From: Holacanthus passer
Lineage: Eukaryota; Chordata; Actinopteri; Pomacanthidae
DNA: 64,000 bases
NCBI GenBank assembly: GCA_025331565.1
Contig: JAFREQ010000150.1
Location: 496,001 to 560,000, forward strand
Direction: 5' to 3'
In this document: positions 39,301-54,531 of the stretch, piece after piece
Layout: each line of letters starts with the position of its first letter
Numbering within the stretch: position 1 is the first letter of the stretch
Made by a program: the position numbers and the translations under genes
Notes under the pieces: generated by a model
What the model was told of the DNA's origin: nothing
What the model saw: only the letters and a program-made list of their open reading frames with translations
Database searches by the model: none

Positions 39301-42300
39301 AAGAGTCAGTGTGCAGACAGAGACGGTGCAGGCCGACAGACCGATGCTGCGAAGTCTAATTAGGAATCACTCACTGTTTTCCATGTAAAGACATTTTTGT
39401 CGTATTTCCTCAAGATATCCTGAAACATTTTTAAAAACTTTTTTCTGTCATCATTTTGTCTGAGGCTGTTTTTGTCTAACACATGTCATCAGATAATTTA
39501 AAGTATTCCTACATTAGGTGCAGCCATTTCACAGTTTATCCCTTTTAATTTGATATTTTCTTTTATGGAAATTAATTGCTTGCTTGAATTTAACTTTATA
39601 AAGTGACTGAACATTTAGGCACCTGAATGAATAGTAAAACTAATTTAGAAAAGTACTTTGAAAAAAACTTTTAAGTCCACATTCAATATTTCTTACAGTG
39701 TAGAGACCAAACTTATAAAGCAGGACTTGAGTTACATTCTGTCCTTTTAAAAAAAAAAATCACTCTTTAAAATCAATGTTTTGTTCATTTACAACTGAGA
39801 TCAATCGTGAGCTGATACCAAAAAACAGGACGACAGTGTTTGGGTTGTAAAACTGAGCTCTTGTTTTGTGTTTTGGCTGACGAGGGCGAGGTCAGACGGA
39901 CATTTGTCGGTCCTCTCCCTCCCCTCCAGAGGTCGCGAGCCAGGGTCAGTAGAGGAGGAGCTGACAAACAGATGCTGATGCTGAACACACCTCCTCCTCC
40001 TCCTTCTCCCTGTTCTCTTTCAGGCTCCCTCCCACTTCTGACCAGACTGATGAAAGTACAAAACAGCCCTCATGTCACACAAAAGACACATCAATGAATT
40101 TAGTCACTATGGCTGGATGAGAGAACAGTTTTTGATCAAAGTAGCTGATATTTTGGACCAGTTTTTTGTGTCAATTAAAACTCCCATTAATCCAAATGAA
40201 TTCATATTTTTGAAGGTTAACATCTCCTGTAATACCAGAGAAGGTTGAATGTATTTAAAAACACTTTCCTGTGCTTTCAGTCACATCTCGTGGTTTTCAT
40301 CATCAGTGGATGGAGTTTGCTCAGATCTCTGAAAAAGTGGACCTTAACTTTGTTTGATTATTTAATTCAGCTCTTCATTGGGATGATTACATGAATTAAG
40401 GACTGTAAAAACTATAACTTGATTTCAGTGTGGTCAGAGAGAAACACCGCCCAGTGTTTAACTAAAAGCCTAAATCAGCCCACGATATTGACAAACCATT
40501 ATATTGGTCGAACCCCATCACACACCATAAAATCCTCCCTGAAAGCCTTCCCTACCCTTTACCTAATTAAAGTGTCATGTCACTTATCCATCCGTCCCCC
40601 GTCCTCGTCCCTCCGCTCTGTCACAGCACGACTCTCCTCCTCTCAGTTATCCACTCATCCTCCTCAGCATCTTTGCCTCGGGGCCCATTGATTGACAGCG
40701 GCGAGTGACCCCAGGGCCCACCCTCTCAGAGTGACAGGACCAATCCCCCGGCTCGGCCAAGTGACACGCTAACGTGGCAGACTGATTGTCAGGCTGACTG
40801 GCAGCCTGCTGATGCTGCAGCGTCCCGGTCAGCTCGGCCCGACTCTCGGCTGGCACCGAGTTTCGTTTGCACAGCGGCGACCAAACGGCTGCTTCCACCA
40901 AAAGAGGAAAACGTTTTTTTGATCCATGTTCTGATGATTAAAGGTTAATGGGAAGTTTCACTCAGTGCATTCGGACATCAGGGGTGTCCCTAATACTGAA
41001 ACTAGAACTGCTCGTCTGTTTGTAAGATCTCACAAAGTCATAGATTTGACAGAAAGTTGGCGGCTCGAGGATCAATCACTGTGATTTTGGTGATTATCTC
41101 CCACCCATTAACATAATTTTTGCTATTTTAATAATGCAAGATATTTTTATGGATATCACTTCCAGATCCTTCATATCCTAAAAGCTCAATTTGTAATACC
41201 ATGAAGAAAACAGCAAAAAAAACAACATCTCTTCAGTTACGTTTTGGCTCAGTTTCGTGTTGTAATGGTAGAATGTTTTGGGAAAGGTTAAGCTCATTTC
41301 TTTGGTCAGGTATTTAAAAAGAAAATCTGCTCCATCTTCACATTGGAGGATTAGTAAATAAGGTTTTGAATGTGTTCTAGTTATTATTATGATGCGTCCA
41401 TTAGATATAAGACATATGTTCATCTTGTGAGAAGGACGACGTCTTGTTGCCGGCAAATGAAATAAATAATGAAATTAGTATTGCACATTTTAAAATTGGC
41501 ATAGCTGGCTGCATTAACAACAGTATATGTGATGTATCTCTATTATGAATTTCAGTTTTTGTTGAGCCTGCAGATGAAGGTACAGTTCAAATGCACTGGT
41601 TTTATTTTTAATCCAGGTTATGATAAAAGCCGTGGAGCCGTGAATCCTCTTTCTACCATAACATAACTTATTTATTTAATGTCAAATTTGGATGCTATGC
41701 CTAGATAATGAATCCTAAATATCCAGTGTGTAGACGACCACTATAGGAGAGTGATAGATAGATAGATAGATAGATTGATTGATAGATAGATAGATGCACA
41801 CAATCACACTCCCATTCCTCTACTTAGCCACAGCAAGGAATGTTGGGTAATGGAAAGAACGGCCTATAGCAGCTGGGGATTCGACTGCAAAACAAAACCA
41901 AGCTTCAAATTAGCTTTTGATATACACTCGCTCGCCAAGCTCTCACACACAAACGGGAACGCACACACGAGAGGGCAATCACACCTCCACACGGTTGCCC
42001 ACACGGACTGTAGCGTGGACGCACACACATTCAGATGCCTGCACTTGGCCCTGTTTCTGGGGAGAGGCGCCCCGGGCTGCAAGGGGAGAGAGAACCAGCT
42101 CGGATCAAACGCACACCGAGCCTGTCACAGCTCTTTCATTCCTCTCTCTCCGTCTCTTTTTTCTCCTCCATCCCTCCTCCACTCTGTGCTCCTCTCTTTC
42201 TCTCTGCATATCTCTTTTCCTGCCTCTCTCTTTCTCGCTCCGATCTGCTCTCCACACTGCAGTCGACAGCAGCCAGAGTAAAATGGAGGGGGGAGCAAAA

Positions 42301-43762
42301 CAGAAGAGAGCTGAGAGGGGTGTAAGAAGAGGAAGAGAGGGAGGGAGGGGAGAGCGAGTCAGGAAGAGCTGGAGAGGAAAAGAAGAGATAAACGAGAGGA
42401 AGATGAGCAGCTGAGAGCGTCATCATCCTTTCTTTTTTTTTTTAATATTCTACATCTTCTCCTCTCGTCCTCACACGCCCCTCACATCTCGAACACACAC
42501 CGCTCATCTCCTTATCTATGTGAAACCTCGAATAATGTTCTATTGCAGCTCAATTACAATAATTACGATCATTAAGGTGATCATTTTCCCGACACCACCA
42601 TTCATTACTTTGGCAAAATAACTATTAGAAGCAGACTGGCGGGGATGGAGGGGAGGACGGCCCTCGAGTTCCTGAAACTCACCCTCCCAAATTTCCTACA
42701 TCCTGTCAACACTGAACTCTAAAGGTTGCTGGTTCAAGTCCCACACTGAAGATCTGTCTGGTTTCAATATTTCATCATTCTTCGCATCAAAACCAAAAGA
42801 TTTTTCATTCAAATTACATTAACGTCACACAAATCCTCACTATTGAGAGGCTCAAACTGGAAAATGTTCAGTTTTCAATTATCAGAATAGACAAAGACTA
42901 ATTTTCTGTCGCTCAACTAATATTAACCAAACGTTTCATCCACGAAGGTGAAGAACCAAACTGTGGAGGGTTTAAAATACTACGGAACTGTTCAACATTA
43001 ATTCCTGAACCGTTGATGTAAATCTGCAGCTGTGGGTCCACAATGAAGGACAGGATGTGCTCACGTGTACAACGTGAATGTAAATTACCTACTGTGTATC
43101 GACATTTCTGCATGGAGAACACAAATAAACTTTTTAGGACATCATGTACTTTCACTTGATTTCATAACACTCTTGTTCTTTCCCTCTTCCTTCCTTCCAC
43201 TAAACACCATCCAGGATATAAATAAAATGCAAAGTCTGTCCAGCTGGAAGCTTTGGCGTGTTCCTTATTCCACCGAGGTGCTTATGAGCAAGGAGTGCTG
43301 GTTTACCCAAACCAATAACTGACTGCCTAACACAGATCTGAGTGTAAATATAAAATGAATAATGCATTGTGACTAAGAAGGAGATGACTAAGATGTCTTT
43401 TGGACACCTGAGATGCAGACAAGTGAGCCAGAGATGAGACAGTCTACAAATATAGAAACCCGCCCACATACAGAAACAATGCCTACTAATAACATCTATT
43501 TTCTGACGTGCTGGTTCAGACTCAGGTGCACAGAAGAAATGCTGAATCCAAACATTCAGGAAACGCCGAAATGCACAAACTGAGAACTGCCCCTGGTTTG
43601 GAAATGGGTGAGTCCGACACCTGGTTCCTCTGGTTGGAGAAGAAACCATCCGGGTCAGTAAAACAGGGGTGTTGGTTTAGAGATGCTCAGTCTCCAGCGT
43701 GTGTGTTCAACCCCTCCCCCCGTTGGTATTTAGATATCAATCCTGCCTCAAAGGTTGGTTTC

Positions 43763-43803
<41 letters not shown>

Positions 43804-43888
43804 ATGAGCGGAAAATGTAAATGTGCTTGTGGCTGAATGAATACAGTGTATGCATGTTTGTATGTGTGTGTTTATGGACACCTGCAAG

Positions 43889-43926
<38 letters not shown>

Positions 43927-45157
43927 CTGTATACATGCATGTGTGTGTGTGTGTGCATCAATCTGTCCCATTCTCCCTATTCTACCTCTCCCTCACCCTC
44001 CCTCTCACTATCAATAGAGCAAAAAAAAAAGAAAACGCCACCACTGTGCTTTTCAGCAAAAGCATCTCAGTACCGACACACACACACACACACACACACA
44101 CAGGCTGGCTAAAGGCCAATCAATAATTCACATAGTGCAGATTGAATGTAGATCAGTGACTCAACATGGGGGGAAAACACTATGGCTCTCCACCTCTATT
44201 GCTCTCTAATTCTCCTCCTTTCTCCACATTTCCAACTCTCTCTCTCTCTCTCCAGCTCCGTCTCTTTCTCTTCACACTATCTTTCTCTACTCTTCCCCAC
44301 CTCGTCATCGCTCTTTTCCAACCTCTGTCTCTCTCTTCCTTTCTCCACCTCCTTTTTATATCTTTCTCAACCTCTATCTTTTTCTTTATGTCATCCTCTT
44401 CACCCGTTTCCTCGTCTTCCTCACCCCGTCTTAAAGTCGACTGTCTTGCAGACAGGCAGATTAAAACATGTAACATGAGTTAACGTGGTGCCAAGTTTTA
44501 AACTCATATTTTATATCGAATCGAATCCCTCTTTCTCATCAAGTTTCACCTCGTTTCCTCTTGAACACTTTTTTCTTTTTGTTCTCCATCACTTTTCTTC
44601 CTGCTTCCTGTCTTGTTCTCTTCCTGTCGTTATCTTTCTTTGCCTCTTTGCTCCACTGTCTCTTTACTTTCCAACATCTCGTTCTTCATCTTTGTATCTG
44701 TCTCTTTATCTTTCTACATCCCTTGCTTTTTCTTCGCCTCCCTCTCTCCCTGTCTAATGCTCTATTTGTCCGTTTTGCCCACTCATCTTGTCTTTTCTTT
44801 CACTTTCTCTCTCCATTCCTCTTGGACTTTAACCCTCACACTACATTTTACTGTCTCTTCTTCTCCATCCTCTAAATCCCTTTTCGTCTCTCGATCCCCT
44901 CTTCTTCTACAAAACACTTTTTTCTTTTAAATTTCTTGCACTTTAAAAAGAATATTTTGTGCATTTATATCCAAAACTAAACATTGTTTTCTTTCTGTTA
45001 ATTCCTCCAGTGATTTTCCCTGTTCCTCACTCTCACACACACACACTTGCATATAATATGCAACAGACATCACACACACACACAGAGTGGTGGCAGCCCA
45101 CACACAGAGTTGAGGAGAGGACAGCAGGGGCATCACATTTCACCACAGTGAGATCCA

Positions 45158-45206
<49 letters not shown>

Positions 45207-45358
45207 GGAATTAACTGTGGGGATCACATATCTGGAGTAGAGTTCTGTCAAAACAACCATTACTATGGAGCTTGTCTGTCAGGATGTTGTATCCAAGAGG
45301 GAGACGCTATCTACCAATCCATGTATGGATGTGTGTATTCAAATAATGTATGTATGTA

Positions 45359-45400
<42 letters not shown>

Positions 45401-45931
45401 GCAGAGGTTAAACAAATCCATTGATTGTTTTGTCACAGGGAAGAGTCTCGGGTCCTGGCTATTAAGTCCCAAAGCAAGTCCCAAGTCCTGAAGTCTGTGC
45501 TTCAAATCCTGAACTCGTTGTTGTGCATCTGTCACCAAAATTTTAAAGGATGCAAAGGATAATAAGAAGAGTAAATATTTTTTTTATTTTTTTTTACAAT
45601 TGCATTTATTACTTTCAAATAAATGTCTGCCTCAAATAAATATCTGTGCAATACGATGTTCTGTTGTCAAGAAAATGAAAAGCGGTTATGAAGTCGCTCA
45701 GAGTCAAAAGAATAAAGTGAAGTTTATGTCCATCATGTACCGACAGAGATACTGTACATCAGGACAAACATCGCAGTTCTGCCTCGAAAGGAAGTTTCAT
45801 GACTGACTGAAGTGTTTGAAGAGTACTTTTGTGCTGCAGCTCTTACTGTACTGCGATGATGTCATACCATGGCATCAGCAATATCAAACGTGCCGTTATG
45901 TCACCAGATTGTATTATGGTAAATGAGACGC

Positions 45932-45966
<35 letters not shown>

Positions 45967-46041
45967 CATTGCACACTGGAGCGTGAACGTCCCAAATGGT
46001 GCTTTTTCTGCCAACCACTGGGCTGCACTGACTATGCATGC

Positions 46042-46115
<74 letters not shown>

Positions 46116-46441
46116 GGATGCAGGCGAGCCCCCTGAGGTAAGTGATCCTGCTGAACAGGTGTTACAGTATCACCTGCCCCCACCCATCCACACACACACT
46201 CTCTCTCTCACACACACACAGCTATCACAGCCTCTGTCAGCCGTGACTGATCTGAACGGATCTGCTTGCTCCACGCCAGACGGATGAAGCCAAGCCACCA
46301 GCTGATCCGTCAGCAAGTGTGTGTGTGTGTGTGTGTGTCCTTGCATCATTTATATGTTTGTTTGCGCACGTATAAGTGTTGAATCATATGATTTCAACAG
46401 CTACATACATGTTTCTGCAACTACAAGTCTATCTCTATAGA

Positions 46442-46487
<46 letters not shown>

Positions 46488-46626
46488 TGAGTGAGAGAGT
46501 ACTATCTGATTAGCTTGAACTCATATTCATCCTTCTTCTATAGAAACACCACAGCATTTACTGTACACTCTGTACAAACTAACACACAAGTCTCCACACA
46601 CACTGGAAGATGCTCATCCCAGCGCG

Positions 46627-46671
<45 letters not shown>

Positions 46672-49600
46672 TCAGATCAATAAAATCTGCATTAGTGCTG
46701 AAATGATTGGTCTGACTGTCTAACTGATCAATTAGTTGATCAACATGAAATTATTACAAATGTCTAATCATTTTAGGAACTGATTCCTAGAAATTAATAA
46801 AGTAATTTATCAAGAACATTTTTTTTTACTGGTTACAGCTACTGAATGTGAGTCTTTTTACTTTTTACAGTCTGATTTCACTGAACTGAATATCTTTGGT
46901 TTTTGGACTCTGTCAGACATGATGTCACCTATGAGCAGTTTTCACTATTTTAGACTTTTTATACAATGAAGAAATTTTTAAATAATGTTATCATCAGATT
47001 AGTTGTTAGAAAAGATAAACCTTTATTCGTCCCACAGTGGGGAAATTTACAATTTTTTATTTTCTATTTTTTTAAGATGAGAAGGTTAGTTAAAATAATT
47101 CAGCTCAGTTCTACATGTCTATTTTTTTATAAATATTGTTGATTGTTGCTCATGATTTGCTTTTGTTCACTTAATTTATTTGTCTCTGGATCAGATTTAT
47201 CCTTCCTGCAGCCTCTGACTGACCCAAGGGGGGCGCTACTCAGTCACAGGTTACGAACACAAGGTGACATTCTTGCTTCTGATTGCCCCAGAGGGTCGGG
47301 GGGTTGGGGGGGTCTGTTTTTAATCTCTTCTTCTCTCTCTCCTGCCAAATATTTCCCACCTCTCTCTGTTCGTCTTTCCCTCACATGATACCAGGCGGCT
47401 CGTCCAGAACCCAGCTGGGAGAGTGTGAAACCCACACAGACAACGGACGCCTGGGACAGATGGTCAAAGAGAGAGAGAGAGACAGAGAGAGGCGATATAT
47501 ACGGATACTATCACCTTGTTTTATAGGAAAGAAATGGACACATTTCTATTCTTGTGTCAAAGCAGATTTGAAGTAAAGGGAAAAAAATTGGATTTTGATT
47601 CATATAATTCCAACGTAACCATTGCAGCCAAAATCTAAACTGTGCTTTAGAAATAATGTAATGACTGAAAGTAGAAAAAGCTTTTGCCACCTTCTTTTTT
47701 TTCTGATATAGAATCCAAAAGGCTTCCACACATTTCTTCTAACACGGTTTGATGTCAGCACTATTCTCCATTTTGTATGAGTGAAGAGAACAATAACTGA
47801 CAACATGGCACCAGATCATACAGCAGGTTAGAGACAGTGTGAATTTCAGAGGAGATTACTGCAAATCAAATATTTAATTCTCCTGGACACGTGATCGGAC
47901 ACAATACTACAGCTGCCTTTGTACTGCATTAGTACTGCATGTTCTCTCCCTCCTGTTTCTGCCTGTTATAAATAAGTTTTTCTTCGCCACTGTGGCCAAG
48001 TTCTTGCTCATGATGGGAACTGTTGGGTCTCTATAAATAACATTATAGAGAGTCTGGTCCAGAGCTGCTCTGTATGGAAAGTGCCTGGAGATGATGTTGT
48101 GATTTGGTGCTATACAATTAATTAAATGAAATTAAAAATTGCAATTTTTTTGTATCAAAAAAAAAGCTTGGCTGAGGCGGAAAAGTTGTTGTATTGATAA
48201 AAAGAAAAGGCAACAAAGTGCAACTGAAACAGACTTGAAGAGTAAATCGAGATGTACTTGAAGAAAACCTCAGAAATGCGAATCGACTCTAACCTTCCTC
48301 AAATTAATACATGAAGCCAACATAAATCACAACATTGCTTTCCACCATGTGAGGTTTGACTGACTCGTATAATTACATAATCTCATTGTGACGTCTTCTG
48401 GTTTAAAGGCACCAAACTGCAGAATCAGCTTCCTCAACTGTTTCTCTCCATGAGCACAACTCCTGATATTTCAACTATTTCATTCACTTCAGACGATTTT
48501 CTGGAAATTTGCTTAGAATTTGTGCCACATTTGAATGAAAACTTGGCTCATGACGCGTTGGTTTTTCCATTAATTTGTCACCTATCTGCATGTTGTACAC
48601 AACTCCGTGATAAACAATATATGGCCAGTACAGTATCTAAACTGATTTAAATTGAGAGTGGCAGAAGAGTAAAGACAAAACTGGGAAGAGGAGAGAGAGA
48701 GAGAAGATGGAGGACAGAACATTTAAAGCAGAGTTGCAAGGGAAGAGCGGAGAAGAGGAGATGAAAGGAGAGAGAGGGAGAGATAGAGAGAGAGAGGGAG
48801 AGAGAGGGAATGGGGAAGTGCAGGCGGGGGGTATAATGAAGTCCTTTGGGTCTCTGGTGGAAGGAGCCACAGCGCCTGCCAGCCAACACAGCCCGACTCT
48901 GTGCAGATGGCGGCATGCTGGGATGTGCTCGCTTCACTTTCAAATCAGGAAGTGGATGTTCTTTAAATTTGAGAATGTTTTGCAATAAAAACTCTAATAT
49001 TGAGTCAAAAACAGCACAGATTCTGTTTGTGCTGACGTTTCTGAGGCTGCGTCCATATCCAGAGTGTTTGGTGTGTTTACTACTTGTTTCATTGGAGCAG
49101 GTGATGCCAACTGAGATGGCATCAAATAACAGCCTCAAGAGTTCTGAAAATTAGTCTCAGTTATCTGGAAGAAATCTGTAGCTAATTAGTGCTGAAACTG
49201 GAGAAAACAAGAACAAACACAATCACGTGTGCATGAAAATGAACGTCGCATGTCTGATATCCAGCAGAAAGCAATATTGTTTCCTAAAACTTACATTCAA
49301 ATTCGCATATGCAAACATATTTTTTTAAGCATCATGATGCCACTCTGACTCTGACTCCACATTTTATACTGAACTTATTTGTATTTCTGTGTGGAAATCC
49401 AAAATATTCACACTGAACATATCTGCAAAGTGTTCAATGTCAAGGTACATCTGTTTAGGCAACTCACAACCTTTGACTGAGGTTCGGTTAGTTACATATT
49501 GAAAAAGTCAAAGCTGACTAAAGCAGGTGATGGGACGGCATTTTCAATATATAACCAAAACCAAGTTCTTTCCCAAACCTTAACCAAGCATAGCTTAAAC

Positions 49601-52600
49601 TTAAATACATGCAGGACTCAAAGCCTGATCTCCAGCATTAAAGTCCTGATCTTCGTATCGACAAGCATCCACCACAACCTCCTCCCTAACATCACACTTC
49701 CTAAAAAAAAGTTGCCAGCAATCATAATTAGTAAATTTCAGTTTTTGTACTTAGTTCAAACATTCAAAGTCATTCAAAATGACCCAGTAAACATAACTAA
49801 CACTCATCAGCAAAGTGTCTTTCTAAAGCTTGAATCATTATTCTGAGGCAAAAACAAAATCATTTTTATCTTCCACCTGAAAAAATAAAATAAAAAGCTG
49901 AGGGTAAAAGCAGCTATTTTTATTTTTGGAAATCCTAAAAATGTTTTTATTTCTGCAGAAAAGACAAAAACACTTTGGCAGAAATATGAAGAACCTTTAT
50001 GAAGATTCTCTGGCAAAACATTAGATCCCCTCTTCATACAAAGCCTCATTTTCAAACATGCACTGATTCCAAAAAGTGTTTCAGTTGGTGGAAGACTGTC
50101 AGGTGACATCTGATGATCTTATATCATATTTATATATTGAATTAAATGTTAATTGTCTCCTGGCACCATGAGATCTAAATCTGTTCTCATATTAATGACC
50201 TCTACGGAAAATATAACTGTATTTTTCAGTCTGTCGATGATGCCTGCACTGTGCTGTACAAACCTCACACTGTATGATATTATACTATATACGAGGACAG
50301 GAGAGAAAACAAAGCCAGGAAATAAAATGAAAAGCAAAGAAGAGTAGGACAAGTTTGTTTAAAGTCTTTTGTTGTCAGTTTGCTCATTTCTGATTCAAAT
50401 GAATTAAGATCTGATGTAGACAGTGAATTTATTTTGCTGTGGCAGAAATTCAGTGACCTAATTTATATGTAGATATATGTTTGTATCTACACATAAACAC
50501 ACACCAACATTACCACAAATGACACATGCACACGAGTCACATGACCAGCCAACACCTACTGATGAACAATATCAGACTAGTGAGATCATTTTCAATCGTA
50601 GCTTTAGGAAAATGGCTTCAAACACATTTGTATAAAATTCCATCAGACTAATCTTTTCCTTCCTGTTCTCATGTGCATTTCCTTGTATTCCTCTAATTCT
50701 GATGTCTCAAGTCGAAACCTGCGTATAAAATCTAATTTACAATTAAAGCGGCTGAAGTGACTGATCACCCTGTGTTGACTGAATCCTCCTGAGTTGTGTC
50801 GTACCGTGAGATCACCTTAAAAGACCCAAAGGGAGGGGCCTTGCCCTCTCTCGCTCTCCCATCATGCACAAGCGAGCTGCAGCCGCCCAATGATTCTCTG
50901 CATCACAACCACTGACACAAACTGGTAAGTGGTTTCACACCATAAACACTGTTCTGAAAATCCAGTCCTTTATGGAAGCTACTGAGTGATAAAGATTTTT
51001 TGGATACCATTCACTCATCTCCTGATTTCCTACATTTCCCAGAATGCCTGGCAAACACCCTCAGGGAAAGGTGTTCAGTTGTTTGCAGCTCAGGCAGAGA
51101 AAGTGATGGAGTTTTTCAAGTCAAGTGTTGCTCGTTCTTAAAACACAACACGTCTGATCGTTCACCAAATCCAACCAACCATCAACAAAGTGAGCAACTG
51201 TCCCTGAGCCTCAGACCTCCAGAGGCTCCACAAGCCCCAGTCGGCCTGTGGCAGTTTGATTAATTTGTTCATGAACATCCATCATTAAAGTACAAACTGA
51301 AACTGAAACACTTCAAGACGCATCCATCATTATAAAATTTTGAGAGGCCTAAGACCTTTACATTACTTCAGTCAACACGGTGCTGAACTCATGTCTGTCA
51401 TTGAAGGTTTTTATTCAATGACCACAAACTAAGTGGCTCACAGGAAAACCTGGTTGTTTCCAGAGTTTAAATCTAAACAGGTCAGGATCAGGAACATCCC
51501 GGGTTCGAGTCCAACTGAGAGTCATCGTTGCATATCAGCCCCCGACTTCATTTTCCTCATCTGTCTCTCCCGAAGAAATCGTACTTTTAAAAAATCAAGT
51601 CGCTGCAACGATTAGTGGATTAATCAATGAGCCAATGACCAAAGAGTGTTTTATTCTTCCAAATTTTAGAATTAGTCCTCTGCGATTTTAAGCTGAACGT
51701 GTGTGTGGACAGTTTGTTGGACTAAACAAGATTTTTGGGCTCTGGAAATGTGCATTTTTTACAAGTCGCTGACATTTTAGACTAAATGATGAATCAATTA
51801 ATTGAGAAAATAATCAGTAAGCTGATCAATAATGAGGATAATAATGTGTTACAGCCTTAATGTTTACTCTGCTGTGTGTGCTGGATGTGACAGGGAGCAG
51901 GAAACGTGGGGTTGATCTGGGTTGTTCCTGACATGTGTTGAAATGTTCATCCATCAAACTCTATTACAGCTGAAAACGCCTTATTATGATCGAGTCGTCC
52001 ATTTAAATCTAAAAACTATGAGCCATCTGGAGTATCCTGTCAAAGATGTTAAAGGTGTAATTATAATGTCCCTCACTTCCGCCCCCTACTGTCCACCTAA
52101 AAAATCAAACATGTCCAAGAAGTACTAAAAACTGCAAAACCAAATGAGCCTAAAAACACAGGGTACAGTGGATTCAGGAGGTTTAGATTTGAGGCCAGAT
52201 CAGAGTATCCCAGATTCTAGCGGCCGTGGACCGACCCGTCCCGACAACTACAGCTTTTTCCACTGCTTTCCTGTTGGCCAAGCCATAGGCCTCCATATAT
52301 GGTCAGTAGTAATTAGAACGGCAGAGAGTCATTTCCTCTGCCTTCTGGTTGCATGGTGCTTAAGCCTTCATAATGCTGACATCAGCACTCAGCTCTGACT
52401 ACAACTATAGCCCCAACACACACACATGCTGAGGTCACTAACAGGTTCGAGCTAAATGCTGTATTCAAGATGCATCTTAATCACCAGCAGCATCAACGTG
52501 ATTGTGATTGCCGGTGTCATGACAACTGGCACCATCGTCGGCATCATCCCTCCTTCCATCAATGGCGGCTTTAATCAGATGAGCCCGAGGGCCGGCGGGG

Positions 52601-54201
52601 GTTTGGACACAGCAGTGAGAATGAGGTGAAACCATGGAGTCTGTCATGCATCAATCAGCAGCAAAAAGCCATGCAACGCGCACAAACACACACACACTCA
52701 AGACATCATGCAACATCTCAGCAATACAGGGAATAAAACACACACACACTGCAAATCACCTCCACACTTTCAATCCTGCAGGTGTTGGCCAATTCAGCAC
52801 CTCACCAACATCTTCTCCATCTCACACACACGCACACACAAGACACTCACTCACTCAAGGCATCATGCAACATCTCACAACATTGCAAAATAGGAAATGA
52901 CACCTACATCACACACCAAAAAAATGTACCACAACTTTCATCCTGCAGGTGTTGGTCAATCCAACAGCAGACCACCGAGGCCACACCTCAGTAGCAGCCT
53001 CTCCATCACGCGCACACACACACAAGACACATGTTACAGGTCTCCGGCCCGAAGACCACAGCAACAAATAAATGTAACCTGTATAGAGCAGGTGAAAGTA
53101 AAGTAGTGAGGACTAGGTACACGCTTTCTCTCTCCAAATTGCCTCCTGTGATTTATTTTACAAACTCAAAACATATAAACATATCTCCTCAATGTACTTC
53201 AGTCAGGTCCTTATCAAGATCAAGATGTCAATTAATGCAACATTCACACAGTAAAACATACACATTCCCTCACTGACTTCCACATTAATCAAAGTAAATA
53301 ATTCACTTAACTCACAGTACATAACTGATATAACACTCACATTTAGTGCAAATCAAAATATGATATAGTGCTCATCTACATATGTCAAACCTGACCTTTA
53401 ACTGCTCATATTACAGACCGATTAAAAAGTGCTTTCTTTTAACATAAACTACCACTAAACAACTACTATGGACATACAGACTTAACTTCTACTTTACAAT
53501 TGAACATTAATTAAATAATGAAGGTGCAGGAGCCTTAAAACACATTTTCATTTAACGTACTGCGGGGATATTTTCGCGGGCGTGTGACGTCACCGCTAGC
53601 AAACTGCGCTAAAACATAAACTTTTACTGGCTAAATGCCACATATTTCAAAGAACATACGCATTCAAAACTCTACCAAACATTAATTTACTCAAATGTAG
53701 CCTTGTATGAACAACAGTTAACATGTTTTTTTACACTTTACAAACCTGTATAGAGCAGGTGAAAGTAGAGTAAGGAGGACGAGGTACAGCTTTCTCTCTC
53801 CAAATTGCCTCTGAGGAGCAGCGGGAGGGGCGCGCCCTTACTGACCCCCGGAGCAACCAGAGCCAGCACAAAGGTTCCGCCCCACTATATTCATATAATA
53901 AATATTAAACCAGTATAATTACTGAACATATGGACCTAGAATTGTTATCTATTTAAACACAAATATAAATATGTACAATAAACCAAAAATGATTATCAAA
54001 ATAATCACAATTAAATATTTTAACATAAATGTGGTCACCTTTCTTAGGTGTGTCTCTCTCTCATACACACACACACTCAAGACATCAGTCAACATCTCAC
54101 AACAGGAAAGAAAACACACATCACACACCAAAAAAACACGCCACAACTTTCATCCTGCAGGTGTTGGCCAATCCAACATCTCACCACCAGCAACCCCTCC
54201 A

Positions 54202-54241
<40 letters not shown>

Positions 54242-54531
54242 AAGACATCAGTCAACATCTCACAACAGGAAAGAAAACACACATCACACACACCAAAAAA
54301 ACACACCACAACTTTCATCCTGCAGGTGTTGGCCAATCCAACATCTCACCACCAGCAACCTCTCCATCTCACACACACACTCAAGACATCATGCAACATC
54401 TCACAACATTGCAAAACAGGAAAGAAAACGCACACCACACACACCAAAAAAACACACCACAACTTTCATCCTGCAGGTGTTGGTCAATCCACCAGCAGAC
54501 CACCGAGGCCACACCTCAGCAGCCTCTCCAT

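Noticed and set aside
51490..51520. A functional tRNA gene at the B-box-like GGGTTCGAGTCC
   Set aside because: No acceptor stem or matching A box at the right distance; fits a decayed SINE instead.
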